A stretch of 64,000 nt of DNA from Piliocolobus tephrosceles (Eukaryota; Chordata; Mammalia; Primates; Cercopithecidae): assembly GCF_002776525.5 (NCBI RefSeq), contig NC_045452.1:22810477-22874476 (forward strand), read 5' to 3'. The notes below the pieces were generated by a model. The model had not been told where the DNA came from and did not search any database. It saw only the letters and a program-made list of their open reading frames with translations. Positions 50,345-60,337 of the stretch are shown here, piece by piece; within the stretch, counting starts at the first letter, position 1, and every line of letters begins with the position of its first letter. Made by a program: the position numbers and the translations under genes.

Positions 50345-50585
50345 GACTTGGTGGTCTCTCATTGCAGCCCTGCCTCCTGGGCTCAAGAGATCCTCCCACC
50401 TCAGTCTCTCAAGTAGCTGGGACCACAGGTGCACACCAGCACGACCAGCTAATTTTTGTATTTTTGGTATAGATGGGGTTTCATGGTGTTGCCCAGGCTG
50501 GTCTCAAACACCTGAGCTCAAGCAGTCCACCCACCTTGGCCTCCCAAAGTGCTGGCATTACAGGGACGAGCCACCACGCCCGGCC
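50345..50585 (-). repeat. Alu missing its 3' end
   Basis: Antisense Alu starting at CTCTCATTGCAGCCCTGCC, with no T-run. It ends ACGCCCGGCC. Confidence 0.88.
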
Positions 50586-50611
50586 TCAATGAAGTTTCTT
50601 AACCTTCACCT
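50586..50611 (+). repeat. MIR fragment, left part
   Basis: GAAGTTTCTTAACCTTCACC. Continues at 50915. Confidence 0.55.
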
Positions 50612-50914
50612 TTTTTTTTTTTTTTTTTTTTTTTGCGACGGAGTCTTGCTCTGTAGCCCAGGCTGGAGTGCAGTGGCCGGATCTCAGCTCACTGCAAGCT
50701 CCGCCTCCCGGGTTTATACCATTCTCCTGCCTCAGCCTCCCGAGTTGCTGGGACTACAGGCGCCCGCCACCTCGCCCGGCTAGTTTTTTGTATTTTTAGT
50801 AGAGACGGGGTTTCACCGTGTTAGCCGGGATGGTCTCGAACTCCTGACCTTGTGATCCGCCCGTCTCGGCCTCCCAAAGTGCTGGGATTACAGGCTTGAG
50901 CCACCGCGCCCGGC
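50612..50914 (-). repeat. AluY, young, intact
   Basis: Antisense near-consensus AluY. Target duplication CCTTCACCTTTT at 50603-50614 and 50916-50927. Confidence 0.96.
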
Positions 50915-51030
50915 ACCTTCACCTTTTAATCTATAAATTCTCATTATGGCAGTACCTACTTCCCTGGTTGCTGAGAAGACTGAGTGACGGAATCACACCA
51001 AGTGCTGGACAGGTGCTGCCCACACAGGAA
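50915..51030 (+). repeat. MIR fragment, right part
   Basis: AATCTATAAATTCTCATTATGGCAGTACCTACTTCC matches the MIR segment for ATCTGTAAAATGGGGATAATAGTACC. Confidence 0.65.
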
Positions 51031-51031
51031 A

Positions 51032-51299
51032 TTCTTTTTTTTTTTTCCTTTTTTTCTTTTGAGACAGAGTCTCTCTCTGTTACCTAGGCTGGAGTGCCAT
51101 GGTGTGATCTCGGTTCACTGCAACCTCCGCCTCCCAGGTTCAAGTGATTCTTGAACCTCAGCCTCCCGAGTAGCTGGGATTATAGGTACACTATGCCTGG
51201 CTAATTTTTTTGGTATTTTTAGTATTGATGGGGTTTCACCATGTTAGACAGGCTGATCTTGAACTCTTGACCTCAAGAGGTCTACCTGCTTTAGCCTCC
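51032..51299 (-). repeat. Alu, 5' truncated
   Basis: Antisense Alu stopping at CTGCTTTAGCCTCC. Confidence 0.9.
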
Positions 51300-51359
51300 T
51301 TAATCCAGCCTCCTGTCTTCTCTTGTCCGATGACTACAGAAGCTTCCTAACCCATCTTC
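51300..51359 (+). mobile_element. L2 fragment
   Basis: L2-like piece ending in the target duplication CTAACCCATCTTCTT (51348-51362), whose partner is at 51985-51999. The L2 then continues. Confidence 0.6.
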
Positions 51360-51674
51360 TTTTCTTTTCTTCTTTTTTTCTTTTTTTTTTTTTGAGACAG
51401 AGTCTCGCTCTGTCGCCCAGGCTAGAGTACAGTGGTGCCATCTCGGCTCACTGCCAGCTCTGCCTCCCAGGTTCATGCCATTCTCCTGCCTCAACCTCCC
51501 GAGTAGCTGAGACTACAGGCGCCTGCCACCTCGCCCGGCTAGCTTTTTTTTGTATTTTTTAGAGACGGGGTTTCACTGTGTTAGCCAGGATGGTCTCGAT
51601 CTCCCGACCTCGTGATCCGCCCGTCTCGGCCTCCCAAAGTGCTGGGATTACAGGCTTGAGCCTCTGTGCCCAGC
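51360..51674 (-). repeat. AluY, first of a tandem pair
   Basis: Antisense AluY (CACCTCGCCCGGCTAGC). Shares a single perfect 15-base target duplication with the next Alu. Confidence 0.95.
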
Positions 51675-51984
51675 TCTTTTTTTTTTTTTTTTTTTTTTTT
51701 GAGATGGAGTCTTGCTCTGTCGCCCAGACTGGGGTACAGTGGCTCAATCTTGGCTCACTGCAGCCTCCACTTCTGGGGTTCAGGTGATTCTCCTGCCTCA
51801 GCCTCCCGAGTAGCTGAGATTACAGGCATACGCCACCACGCCTGGCTAATTTTTTTTTTTTTTTTAGTAGAGATGGGGTTTCGCCTTGTTGGCCAGACTG
51901 GTCTCGAACTCCTGACCTCAGGTGATCCGCCCACCTTGGCCTCCCAAAGTGCTGGGATTATAGGCATGAGCCACCACACCTGGC
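51675..51984 (-). repeat. Alu, second of a tandem pair
   Basis: Antisense AluS-like copy bordering the right target duplication. The AluY probably inserted later into its tail. Confidence 0.94.
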
Positions 51985-52470
51985 CTAACCCATCTTCTTG
52001 ACTCCACTCTTACCCCTTTCAATCCTTTCTCCACATTTCTAGCATGGCTTTTTCTGAAAACCAATTTGACTCACGTCAGCTTCCGGTTGAGCTGAACTTC
52101 TTTCAGTTCCTCAAACTGACAGAGCTTTGCCCTCCTCCACAAATGTTGTTTTCTCTGCTGAGGCCTCCTGTCCCTTAAGCCACCTCTATGGACTGGCTGC
52201 CTCTTCCTTCTGCCCCCCATGTACATTTCAGGCTGCCTGCCCACCTCCAAGACTGCTGGGTGTCCCTGCTGTGTGTCCCTCTCCTCTGAAGTGCCTTGGT
52301 GTTGGTGTGCCCCGTCACAGCGCTCATCACACATCCCTGCAGCGCTGGGTTCGGGGAGTGTCTCCCGGCACCAGACTGGCAGCTCCCTAAGGCAAGGTTT
52401 CTGTTTTGTTAACCACTGTACCTCTAGAATTTAGTACAGGCCTGACATGTTGAAATCACTCGACTTACTA
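51985..52470 (+). mobile_element. L2 fragment
   Basis: CCACTCTTACCCCTTTCAATCC, TTCTCCACATTTCTAGCATGG and, near its end, TAACCACTGTACCTCTAG follow L2 on the + strand. The central CpG-containing part at 52300-52375 is unassigned. Confidence 0.65.
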
Positions 52471-52474
52471 TTTT

Positions 52475-52638
52475 TTATTTTATTTTATTTTATTTTGAGA
52501 CGGAGTCTCACGCTGTCGCCCAGAGGCAGGGTTTCCTCATGTTGGCCAGGCTGGTCTCGAACTCCTAATCTTAGGTGATCCACCCACCTTGGTCTCCCAA
52601 AGTGCTGGGATTACAGGTGTGCGCCATTGTGCCTGGCC
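52475..52638 (-). repeat. Alu with large internal deletion
   Basis: Antisense Alu jumping from CTGTCGCCCAGA to GGCAGGGTTTCC. CGACTTACT (52462) and TGACTTACT (52642) flank it. Confidence 0.9.
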
Positions 52639-52771
52639 ATTTGACTTACTTTTCATAGGGAATATATGCATATCATAGAAAATCTGAAAGGTGCAAAGTG
52701 ATGTACAGTAAAAACAAAAGATCTCTTTTCACCCTGATTCCCCAATCACCCACTGACTATACCTCTATACA
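52639..52771 (-). mobile_element. L1M fragment
   Basis: Probable antisense L1M 3' UTR, the first of several pieces that run to 55150. Confidence 0.5.
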
Positions 52772-52779
52772 TTTTTTTG

Positions 52780-53087
52780 GTGTTTTTTTTTTTTTTTTTT
52801 TTGAGACGGCTTTTCTCTCTTGTTGCCCAGGCTGGAGTGCAGTGGAGCGATCTTGGCTCTCTGCAAGCTCCACCTCGCGGGTTCAAGTGATTTTTCTGCC
52901 TCAGCCTCCGAAGTAGCTGGGATTACAGGCGCCTGCCACCACGCCCAACTAATTTTTTTTGTATTTTTAGTAGAGATGGGTTTCATCATGTTGGCCAGGT
53001 TGGTCTTGAACTCCTGACCTCAGGTGATCTGCCCACCTTGGCCTCCCAAAGTCCTGGGATTACAGGTGTGAGCCACCGTGCCTGGCC
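52780..53087 (-). repeat. Alu, full length
   Basis: Antisense Alu ending CCGTGCCTGGCC. Confidence 0.94.
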
Positions 53088-53355
53088 TTCTCCAAGGTAT
53101 TCTATGTTAAAACAAGCATATATGCATATACACTCTGGAGATCAGAGTATATTTTACACATATTCTACACCTTATTACTTTCTTACTTAATAGTGTATCT
53201 TGGAAAATATGCCTTTTCAGTGTATATAAAATGGATTTTTAAAACTCAGTATACTGTACCTTTGTAAAGATGTATCATAAATTGTTTAATCAACCCTCAT
53301 CACTGGGCATTTAAGTTCTTTATTTAAGTTCAAATAAATAATAAATTAAATTAAG
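53088..53355 (-). mobile_element. L1M fragment
   Basis: ATCAACCCTCATCACTGGGCATTTAAGTTC matches antisense L1 (GGACATTTAGGTTG region). Confidence 0.65.
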
Positions 53356-53359
53356 TTCT

Positions 53360-53577
53360 TTTTTTTTTGTTTGAAGTGGGGTGTCACTCTGTCACCCAGA
53401 CTGGAGTGCAGTGGTGCAGTCACAGCTCACTGTAGCTTCAACCTACTGGGTTAAAGCAATCCTCCCTCCTCATCCTCCTGAGAAGCTGGGACTACAGATG
53501 TATGCCATCACGCCTGGCTAATTTTTTTTTTTTTTTTTTTGGTAGAGACAAGGTTTCGTCATGTTGTCCAGGCTGGG
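53360..53577 (-). repeat. Alu, 5' truncated, first of a pair
   Basis: Antisense Alu running to GTTGTCCAGGCTGGG, then replaced by the next Alu's tail. AAGTTCTTTT at 53353 and 53909 brackets both. Confidence 0.9.
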
Positions 53578-53599
53578 TTTTTTAGTATTTTGTGTTTGT

Positions 53600-53908
53600 T
53601 TGTTTGCTTGTTTGTTTTTTGAGACAGGGTCTTATTCTGTCGCCCAGGCTGGAATGCAATGTCATGATGAGGACTCACGCAGCCTCAATCTCCTGGGCTC
53701 AATTGATCTTCCTGCCTCAGCCTCCGAGTAGCTGGGACTACGGGCACATGCCACAATGTCTGGCTAATTTCTGTATTTTTTTTTTTTTTGTAGAGATGAG
53801 GTTTCATCATGTTGCCTAGGCTGGTCTCCAACTCATGAGCCCAAGGTATCCACCCACCTTGGACTCCCAAAGTGTTGGGATCACAGGTCTGAGCCACCTC
53901 GCCTGGTC
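53600..53908 (-). repeat. Alu, second of a pair
   Basis: Antisense old Alu with TTTG tail, ending CTCGCCTGGTC. Confidence 0.92.
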
Positions 53909-54044
53909 AAGTTCTTTTCAATATTTTGCTATTATAAGCAATGTTACCCTGAATATCCTTGAACCTGTCATTTCACACATAAGTGAGTATATCCATAGGA
54001 CAAATTCTGAAAAGTGAAATAGTTGAGGGAAACTGGACACACAC
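53909..54044 (-). mobile_element. L1M fragment
   Basis: TTTTGCTATTATAAGCAATG and AGTGAGTATATCCATAGGAC match antisense L1. Confidence 0.8.
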
Positions 54045-54212
54045 TTTTTTTTTTTTGTTTTGAGACCGTCTCACTCTGTTGGCTCTGTTGCCCAGGCTGG
54101 AGGGCAGTGGCACAATCTTGGCTCACTGCAACCTCCATCTCCCAGGTTCAAGTGGTTCTCATGCCTCAGTCTCACAAGTAGCTGGGATTACAGGCAAGTG
54201 CCACTATGCCTG
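54045..54212 (-). repeat. outer Alu, right monomer
   Basis: Antisense Alu split by another. Contains CTCTGTTGGCTCTGTTGCCC, a small duplication. Resumes at 54526. Confidence 0.9.
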
Positions 54213-54215
54213 GCT

Positions 54216-54250
<35 letters not shown>

Positions 54251-54525
54251 AGTTTTGCTTTTGTTGCCCAGGCTGGAGTGCAATGGTGCGATCTTGGCTC
54301 ACCGCAACCTCCGCCTCCCGGGTTCAAGCAATTCTCCTTCCTCAGCCTCCTTAGTAGCTGGGACTATAGGTGCTCACCACTATACCCGGCTAATGTTTAT
54401 ATTTTTAGTAGAGACGGGGTTTCTCCATGTTGGTCAGGTTGGTCTCAAACTCCCAACCTCAGGTGATCCACCCGCCTCAGCCTCCCAAAGTGCTGGGATT
54501 ACAGACGTGAGCCACTGCACTCGGC
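54213..54525 (-). repeat. inner Alu
   Basis: Complete antisense Alu with a ~30-base T-run, inserted at the linker of the outer Alu. Confidence 0.94.
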
Positions 54526-54647
54526 CTAATTTTTGTATTTTTAATAGAGATAGGGTTTCACCATGTTGGCCAAGCTGGTCTTGAACTCCTGGCCTCAAGT
54601 GATCCACCTGCCTCAGCCTCCCAAAGTGCTGAGATTATAGGCCCGGC
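54526..54647 (-). repeat. outer Alu, left monomer
   Basis: TAATTTTTGTATTTTTAATAGAG to GGCCCGGCCC. Completes 54045-54212. Confidence 0.9.
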
Positions 54648-54656
54648 CCACATACT

Positions 54657-54938
54657 TTTTTTTTTTTTTTTTGAGAAAGAGTCTTGTTCTGTCACCCAGG
54701 CTAGAGTGCAGTGGCGCAATCTCGACTCAGTGCAACTTCTGCCTCCTGGGTTCAAGCGATTCTTCTGTCTTAGCCTCCTGAGTACCTGGGACTACAGGCG
54801 CATGCCACCATGCCCGGCTAATTTTTGTATTTTTAGTGGAGATGGGGTTTCACCATATTGGCCAGGTTGGTCTTGAACTCCTGACCTTGTGATCCGCCTG
54901 CCTTGGCCTCCCAAAGTGCTGGGATTACAGGCCCAGCC
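54657..54938 (-). repeat. Alu, full length
   Basis: Antisense Alu ending in a shortened GGGATTACAGGCCCAGCC. Confidence 0.93.
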
Positions 54939-55150
54939 TCACACAATTTTAATATTGTGTTAGATACGCCAGACTGCTTTCCACTGAAGTTCACCAATTT
55001 ACACTGTGATCCATACATTCTTCACATGACTGTCAACATGGTATTATTAAACCCTTTGGTTTTTGGCCTCATAGTGCCAGAAAGAATATCATTGTGGTTT
55101 TGTCATGTCTCTTTTTATAGTTGAAGTTGAACATCTTATCATATACTTAA
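54939..55150 (-). mobile_element. L1M fragment
   Basis: CACCAATTTACACTGTGATCC and GTTGAACATCTTATCATATAC are antisense L1 ORF2 3' sequence. It meets a + strand L1 at about 55150. Confidence 0.8.
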
Positions 55151-55312
55151 GATCCATTTGCAAACTTAAAGGGCAAATAACAAAGTGGGAGATTACAAAT
55201 CACATCAACGAGACAAAGACAAACAAGAAATTGAACAAAAACTTGAACTGGAATGTCACAAAAGAAGAAATCCAAATGGGCAATAAAGGAACTACCAATT
55301 AAAAATTAGAAT
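55151..55312 (+). mobile_element. L1M fragment, opposite orientation
   Basis: AAAGAAGAAATCCAAATGGGC, then CAATAAAGGAACTACC, is sense L1 just upstream of the ORF2 C-terminal block. Confidence 0.7.
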
Positions 55313-55613
55313 CAGCCAGGCATGGTGGCTCACGCCTGTAATCCCAGCACTTTGGGAGTCCGAGGTGGGCAGATCATCTGAGGTTGGGAGTTCAAGACCA
55401 GCCTGGCCAAAGTGGCAAAATCCTGTCTCTAGTAAAAATACAAAAATTAGCCAGTATTGTGGCATACGCCTGTAATCCCAGCTACTTGGGAGGCTGAGGC
55501 ACCAGAATCACTCGAACCCAGGAGGCAGATGTTGCAATGAGCTGATATCGTGCCATTGCACTCCAGTCTGGGCAAGACAGTGAGATATGTCTCAAAAAAA
55601 AAAAAAAAAAAAA
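55313..55613 (+). repeat. Alu, full length
   Basis: Sense Alu in the L1, GCCAGGCATGGTGGC to a 20-base A-run. Confidence 0.94.
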
Positions 55614-55925
55614 CCTCAAATCACAATAAAACACCATTGCATGCTCATCTGAGTGGTTAAAATTAAGAAGTCTGTGAAAACCAAATATTGCCGGTGAAGT
55701 GGAAGAGTGGGAACTCTCACACACTAGGGCAGAAGTAGAAATTGGTAAACTGTACAGACAAATGGTTTAGCATTATCTAGAAAAACTGAAGATATACATA
55801 CCCTTTATCCCAGCAATTCCACTCCTAGTATACATACTCCTTGACGAAGCCTTCCCTATGCGTTCCAGGAGTCTTATAAATTATTGTTCAGAGCAGAAGT
55901 GTTTCTAATAGAACAAAAATGGAAA
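55614..55925 (+). mobile_element. L1M ORF2 C-terminal fragment
   Basis: TCACAATAAAACACCATTGC, GGGAACTCTCACACACTAGG and CAGCAATTCCACTCCTAG match sense L1. Frame broken. Confidence 0.85.
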
Positions 55926-56100
55926 ATCTAGCTGGGCTTGGTGGCATGCACCTGTGGTCCCAGCTCCTCAGGAAGCTGAGGTGGGAGGACCGCTTGAGCC
56001 CAGGAGTTCGAGGCTATAGTGAGCTATGATCTCACCACTGCATTCCAGCCTGAGCAACAAACACAGTGAGACCCTGTCTCTAAAAATAAGAAAGTGGGGG
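55926..56100 (+). repeat. Alu right monomer (FRAM-like)
   Basis: CTAGCTGGGCTTGGTGGC to CCTGTCTCTAAAAATAAG. Followed by a G-run (56096-56105). Confidence 0.85.
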
Positions 56101-56105
56101 GGGGG

Positions 56106-56440
56106 AATCAAATGTTTGTTCATAGTAAAGTGGAAAACTAAATTGTGGTTTATTAATACAGTGGAAATCACACAGCAATAAAATGAACAAATCACAGCTT
56201 TACACATCGATGTGGCTGGATTGCCAAAAGGAAAGGGAATAACAGTGATGGAGTCAGTGTAGTGGTGACATCTTCAGAGAAGCAAAGGCTATATGGGAAG
56301 GTCACACAGTTGGGAACTGGTCTGCTAAGACTGGCTATATTTTATTTCATGGCCTGGATAATGATTACACAAATGTTGGCTTTATCTTTAAATTGTACTT
56401 ATTATATTTCACATATGCCTTGTGTGTATGATTGCCAGGT
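56106..56440 (+). mobile_element. L1M 3' end
   Basis: ATTGTGGTTTATTAATACAG, CACAGCAATAAAATGAACAAATC and the AAATTGTACTTATTATATTTC tail are L1 3' UTR features. Confidence 0.75.
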
Positions 56441-56563
56441 TTGAATGTATATATATGTTCTTCCAAAAATCATGTTGAAATCTAGTCACCAAGGTGATGA
56501 TATTAGGAGGTGGGACTCTGGGAGGTGGTCAGGTTGATTAGGTCATGAGGGCAGAGCCTCTGC
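56441..56563 (-). mobile_element. MaLR-type LTR fragment
   Basis: AAAAATCATGTTGAAATCTAG, then GGTGATGATATTAGGAGGTGGG and AGGTCATGAGGGCAGAGCC. This matches the reverse strand of an MST/MLT1-type LTR end. It is cut at 56563 by the actin retrocopy. Confidence 0.6.
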
Positions 56564-58365
56564 CTTTTTTTTTTGGTTTGAAGTGTGCAGTTTTATTCAA
56601 CTTGGTCTCAAGTCAGTGTACAGGTAAGCCCTGGCTGCCTCCACCCACTCCCAGGGAGACCAAAAGCCTTCATATATCTCAAGTTAGGGGACAAAAAAGG
56701 CAGGGCATGAAGGCTGATCATTCAAAATAAAACAAAATAAAAAATATTAAGGCAAAGATTAAAAAATTTTTGCATTACGTAATTTACATGAAAGCAATGC
56801 TATCACCTCCCCTGTGTGGACTCGGGAAAGGACTGGGCCATTCTCCTTAGAGAGAAGTGGGGTGGCTTTTAGGAGGGCAAGGGGCTTCCTGTAACAATGC
56901 ATCTCACGATATTTGGAATGACTATTAAAAAAAAGAACAATGTACAATCAAAGTCCTTAGCCACATGGTAGAGCTTTGGGGGATGCTTGCACCAAACGAC
57001 TGCTGTCACCTTCAGCGTTCCAGTTTTTAAATCCTGAGTCAAGCCCAGAAAAAAGCCCAAAACAAAACAACAACAAAAATAAAACCATGCCAATCTTATT
57101 TTGTTTTCTGCGTGTTAGGTTTTGTCAAGAAAGGGTGTAATGCGACTAAGTCACAGTCCACCTAGAAGCATTCGTGGTGGACGATGGAGGGTCCGGACTC
57201 GTCATACTCCTGCTTGCTGAGCCACATCTGCTGGAAGGTAGACAGCGAGGCCAGGATGGAGGCGCTGAGCCACACGGAGTACCTGCACTCGGGAGGAGCA
57301 ATGATCTTGATCTTCGTTTGTGCTGGGCGCTAGGGCGATGATCTTCTTCTGTATCCTGTTGGTGATGCCAGGGTACATGGTGGTGCCACCAGACAGCACT
57401 GTGTTGGTGTACAGATCTTTGCAGATGTCCACGTCACACTTCTTGATGGAGTTGAAGGTAGTTTCGTGGATGCCACAGGATTCTATGCCCAGGAAGGAAG
57501 ACTGGAAGAGCGCCTCGGGGCAGTGGAACCGCTTGTTGCCAATGGTGATGACCTGGCCATCGGGCAGCTCGTAGCTCTTCTCCAGGGAGGAACTGGAGGC
57601 CGCCATGGCCATCTCCTGCTTGAAATCCAGGGCAACGTAGCACAGCTTCTTCTTGATGTCACACATGATTTCCCGCTGAGCCATAGTGTGAAGCTGTAGC
57701 TGTGCTCAGTGAGGATCTTCATGAGGTAGTTAGTCAGGTCCCGGCCAGCCAGGTCCAGAGGCAGGATGGTGTGTGGGAGGGCATACCCCTTGTACATGGG
57801 CACAGTGTGGGTGACCCTGCCAGAGTCCATCACAATGCCAGTGGTACTGACAGAGGCGTGCAGGGACAGCACAGCCTGGATGGCCACGTACATGGCTGGG
57901 GTGCTGAAAGTCTCAAACATGATCTGGGTCATCTTCTCACGGTTGGCTTTGAGGTTCAGAGGGGCCTCGGTCAGCAGCACAGGGTGCTCCTTGGGAGCCA
58001 TACGCAGCTTGTTGTAGAAGGTGTGATGCCAGATCTTCTCCATGTCATCCGAGTTGGTGACGATGCCGTGCTCGATGGGGTACTTCAGGGTGAGGATGCC
58101 TCTCTTGCTCTGGGCCTCGTTGCCCACATAGGAGTCCTTCTGACCCATGCCCACCGTCATGCCCTGGTGCCTGGTGCACTCCACGATGGAGGTGAAGACG
58201 GCCCAGGGGACATCCTCGCCTGTGAAGCCAGCCTTGCACATGCCAGAGCCGTTGTCAACAACAAGCTCAGCGATATCATCATCCATGGTGAGCTGGCTGC
58301 GGGTGTGGACAAGCAGCGGAGTGGTGAGGGAGAGGCTTTGTGCTTGCGGAGCGGATGCAGTCTCC
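56564..58365 (-). pseudogene. ACTB: beta-actin processed pseudogene
   Basis: Intronless retrocopy of cytoplasmic beta-actin mRNA, the main microfilament protein. The A-tail is the T-run at 56564-56574, the 3' UTR copy spans 56575-57161, the coding copy 57162-58286 (TAG at 57162-57164, ATG at 58284-58286) and the 5' UTR copy 58287-58363. The start MDDDIA identifies beta rather than gamma actin, and the phosphate-loop stretch DNGSGMCKAG is intact. Damage: a 1-base deletion near 57686-57692 (after YSFT), a 3-base deletion near 57816-57822 (one codon lost after VMDSG), a 1-base insertion near 57314-57322 (after APST), and many substitutions, including the C-terminal KCF changed to ECF. The two frameshifts restore frame after about 120 scrambled codons. 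No promoter is apparent. A working gene is very unlikely. Confidence 0.97.
56575..57161 (-). other. beta-actin 3' UTR copy
   Basis: Retains the beta-actin-specific 3' UTR, which is not shared with other actins: AAAGCCTTCATATATCTC (56660), AATAAAACAAAATAAA (56726) and CACCTCCCCTGTGTGG (56803), read on the given strand. It confirms the parent gene. Confidence 0.93.
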
Positions 58366-58515
58366 TTTTTTTTTTTGTTTTTGAGACAGAGTTTTACTCT
58401 GTTGCCCACACTGGAGTGCAGGGGCACAAACATGGCTCCCTGCAGCCTCAACCTCCTGGGTTTAAGTGATCCTCGAGCTCCCTGGGACTACACATACACG
58501 CCACAATGCCTAGTC
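58366..58515 (-). repeat. Alu right monomer (FRAM-like)
   Basis: Antisense monomer whose T-run starts exactly where the actin copy ends. The retrocopy probably landed in this Alu's A-tail. Confidence 0.85.
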
Positions 58516-58895
58516 AGCTATGGTGGTTCACGCCTGTAATCCCAGCACTTTCAGAGGCTGAGGCAGGTGGATTTCTTTTAGCTCAGGAGTTCAAGACAAG
58601 CCTGGCCAACACGGCAAATCCCAGCACTTTGGGAGGCTGAGGCAGGCAGATAGCTTTGAGCTCAGGAGTTAAGACAAGCCTAGCCAACATGGCAAAACCT
58701 CATTTCTACAAAAAATACAAAAATTAGTTAGGTGTTTGTGGCTCGAGCCTGTAGACACAGTTACATGGGAGGCTGAGGTTGAAGAATTGCTTGAACCCGG
58801 GAGGCAGAGGTTGTAGTGAGCTATAACCATACCACTGCACTCAAGCCTGGGTGACAGAGTGAGACCCTGTCTCAAAAAAAAGAAAAAAAAAAAGA
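58516..58895 (+). repeat. Alu with 79-base internal tandem duplication
   Basis: Sense Alu in which the block TCCCAGCACTTT through CCAACACGGCAAA (58539-58618) is repeated as 58619-58698 with substitutions. Then it continues normally to the A-tail. Confidence 0.9.
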
Positions 58896-58904
58896 GGTGG
58901 GGTG

Positions 58905-59003
58905 GTTGGGGAGTTCTACTTTGTTGCCCAGGCTGGTCTCAAACTCCTGGGCTCAAGCGTCCCAAAGGGCTGGGATTACAGGCGTAAGCCATTGTGTTCG
59001 GGC
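58905..59003 (-). repeat. Alu left-monomer fragment
   Basis: Antisense GTTGCCCAGGCTGGTCTC to GTGTTCGGGCC. Confidence 0.85.
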
Positions 59004-59520
59004 CTTGTCTCACAATTTCTGTGGGTCGGCAGTCCAGGCATAACTTAGCCAGGTCCTCTGCCCAGGGTCTTCCAGGGCTGCAATCAATGTATGGACTGGG
59101 CTACATTGTCATCTGGAGGCTCCAATAGGGAAGAATCTGCTTGCAAGCTCGTGCAGATTGTTGGCAGAATTCATTTCCTTGTGGCTATGTGGCTGAGGGC
59201 CCTGGCTTTTTATTGTTGGCAGGAGGCCTCTGGCAGATTCTAGAGGCCACCCAGAGTCCCTTGCCAAGTGGGCTTCCATAACATGTGGGTTATTTCATCA
59301 AGCCAGCAAGGAAATCTACTGATTCAATCTGCTAACATAGAGTCTTATATAACATGATACCATCTGAAAGTGACAGCGCACCACCTTTGCCATATTCATT
59401 AGAAGTGGGTCATAGGTTCTGCCCACAAGCAAAGTGAGGGGATCACACAAGGATGTGGACACTAGGAGGTGGGAATTATTAGCACTCTCCTGAGGGTTAG
59501 TCAGCTACAACTGCTTATTG
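59004..59520 (+). mobile_element. MLT1-like MaLR LTR fragment
   Basis: TCTCACAATTTCTGTGGGTC, AGCCAGGTCCTCTGCCCAGGG, TGGAGGCTCCAATAGGGAAG and CACTAGGAGGTGGGAATTATT have the order of an old MaLR LTR. Confidence 0.55.
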
Positions 59521-59640
59521 TTTTGGGAGGTGTTGCCTATCTTTCTCCCTTTTTTTTTTCTTATCCATTTACAAGACCTCTATAGATTAAATAAACTCAC
59601 CCTTTGTTTGCCACATAAGGTGCCACTTCAATAATTATTT
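59521..59640. other. unassigned sequence
   Basis: T-rich. No feature recognised. Confidence 0.35.
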
Positions 59641-59644
59641 TGTT

Positions 59645-59929
59645 TGTTTTTGAGACAAAGTCTCACTCTGTTGTCCAGTCTGGAGTGCAGTGGTGCAATC
59701 ATGGCTCATTGCAATCTCAGTCTCCAGGGCTCAAGTGATCCTCCCACCTCAGCCTCCTGAGTAGCTGGGACTACAAGCACAACCACGCTTGGCTAATTAT
59801 TTTTATTTTTAGTGGAGATAGGGTCTCACTATGTTGCCCAGGCTGGTCAAACTCCGGGGCTCACGCAATCCTCCTGCTTCAGCCTCCCAAAGTGCTGGCT
59901 TTACAGGTGTGAGCCACCGTGCCTGGCCT
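59645..59929 (-). repeat. Alu, full length
   Basis: Antisense old Alu ending CCGTGCCTGGCC. Confidence 0.93.
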
Positions 59930-60337
59930 CAATACATTTCTGATAAATAAATAAATCACTTAATAAATCTCCCTACTGGTTTTTCTACACGTTTGGCAGC
60001 AGCAAGAGTGATTTCATCAGCCCTATCAAGAGTCTGTTTCTCTTACCCAGAAAGCTGAGCTAGGTCAAAGCACAGAATTTAACTGAGGTTCAAGAATTTA
60101 AACCGAGGTACTAATTTGGATTTGATTTGAAATTGCATTTATTTTTACTGATGCAAAGATGAATCAAAGTAGTACAAAAGATCAACCTGCAGTGAGACAG
60201 CAAAGAGGAAGACAAGGCAGGCATTCCTCTTGTGTCTCACAGAGATGCGCCTGAAGCCCTGCAGTCTTGGCAGTCCATATGGAATATGATGTTTGTCAGG
60301 TTGGAGGAGCATGGAATGGTGAAGGCTTGCAGTCTTT
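59930..60337. other. unassigned sequence
   Basis: No repeat or gene recognised. AAGGCTTGCAGTCTT (60322-60336) begins the target duplication of the next Alu. Confidence 0.4.

Noticed and set aside
57702..58469. 255-codon open frame on the + strand
   Set aside because: It is the antisense of the actin retrocopy. GC-rich third positions in actin keep the opposite strand free of stops.
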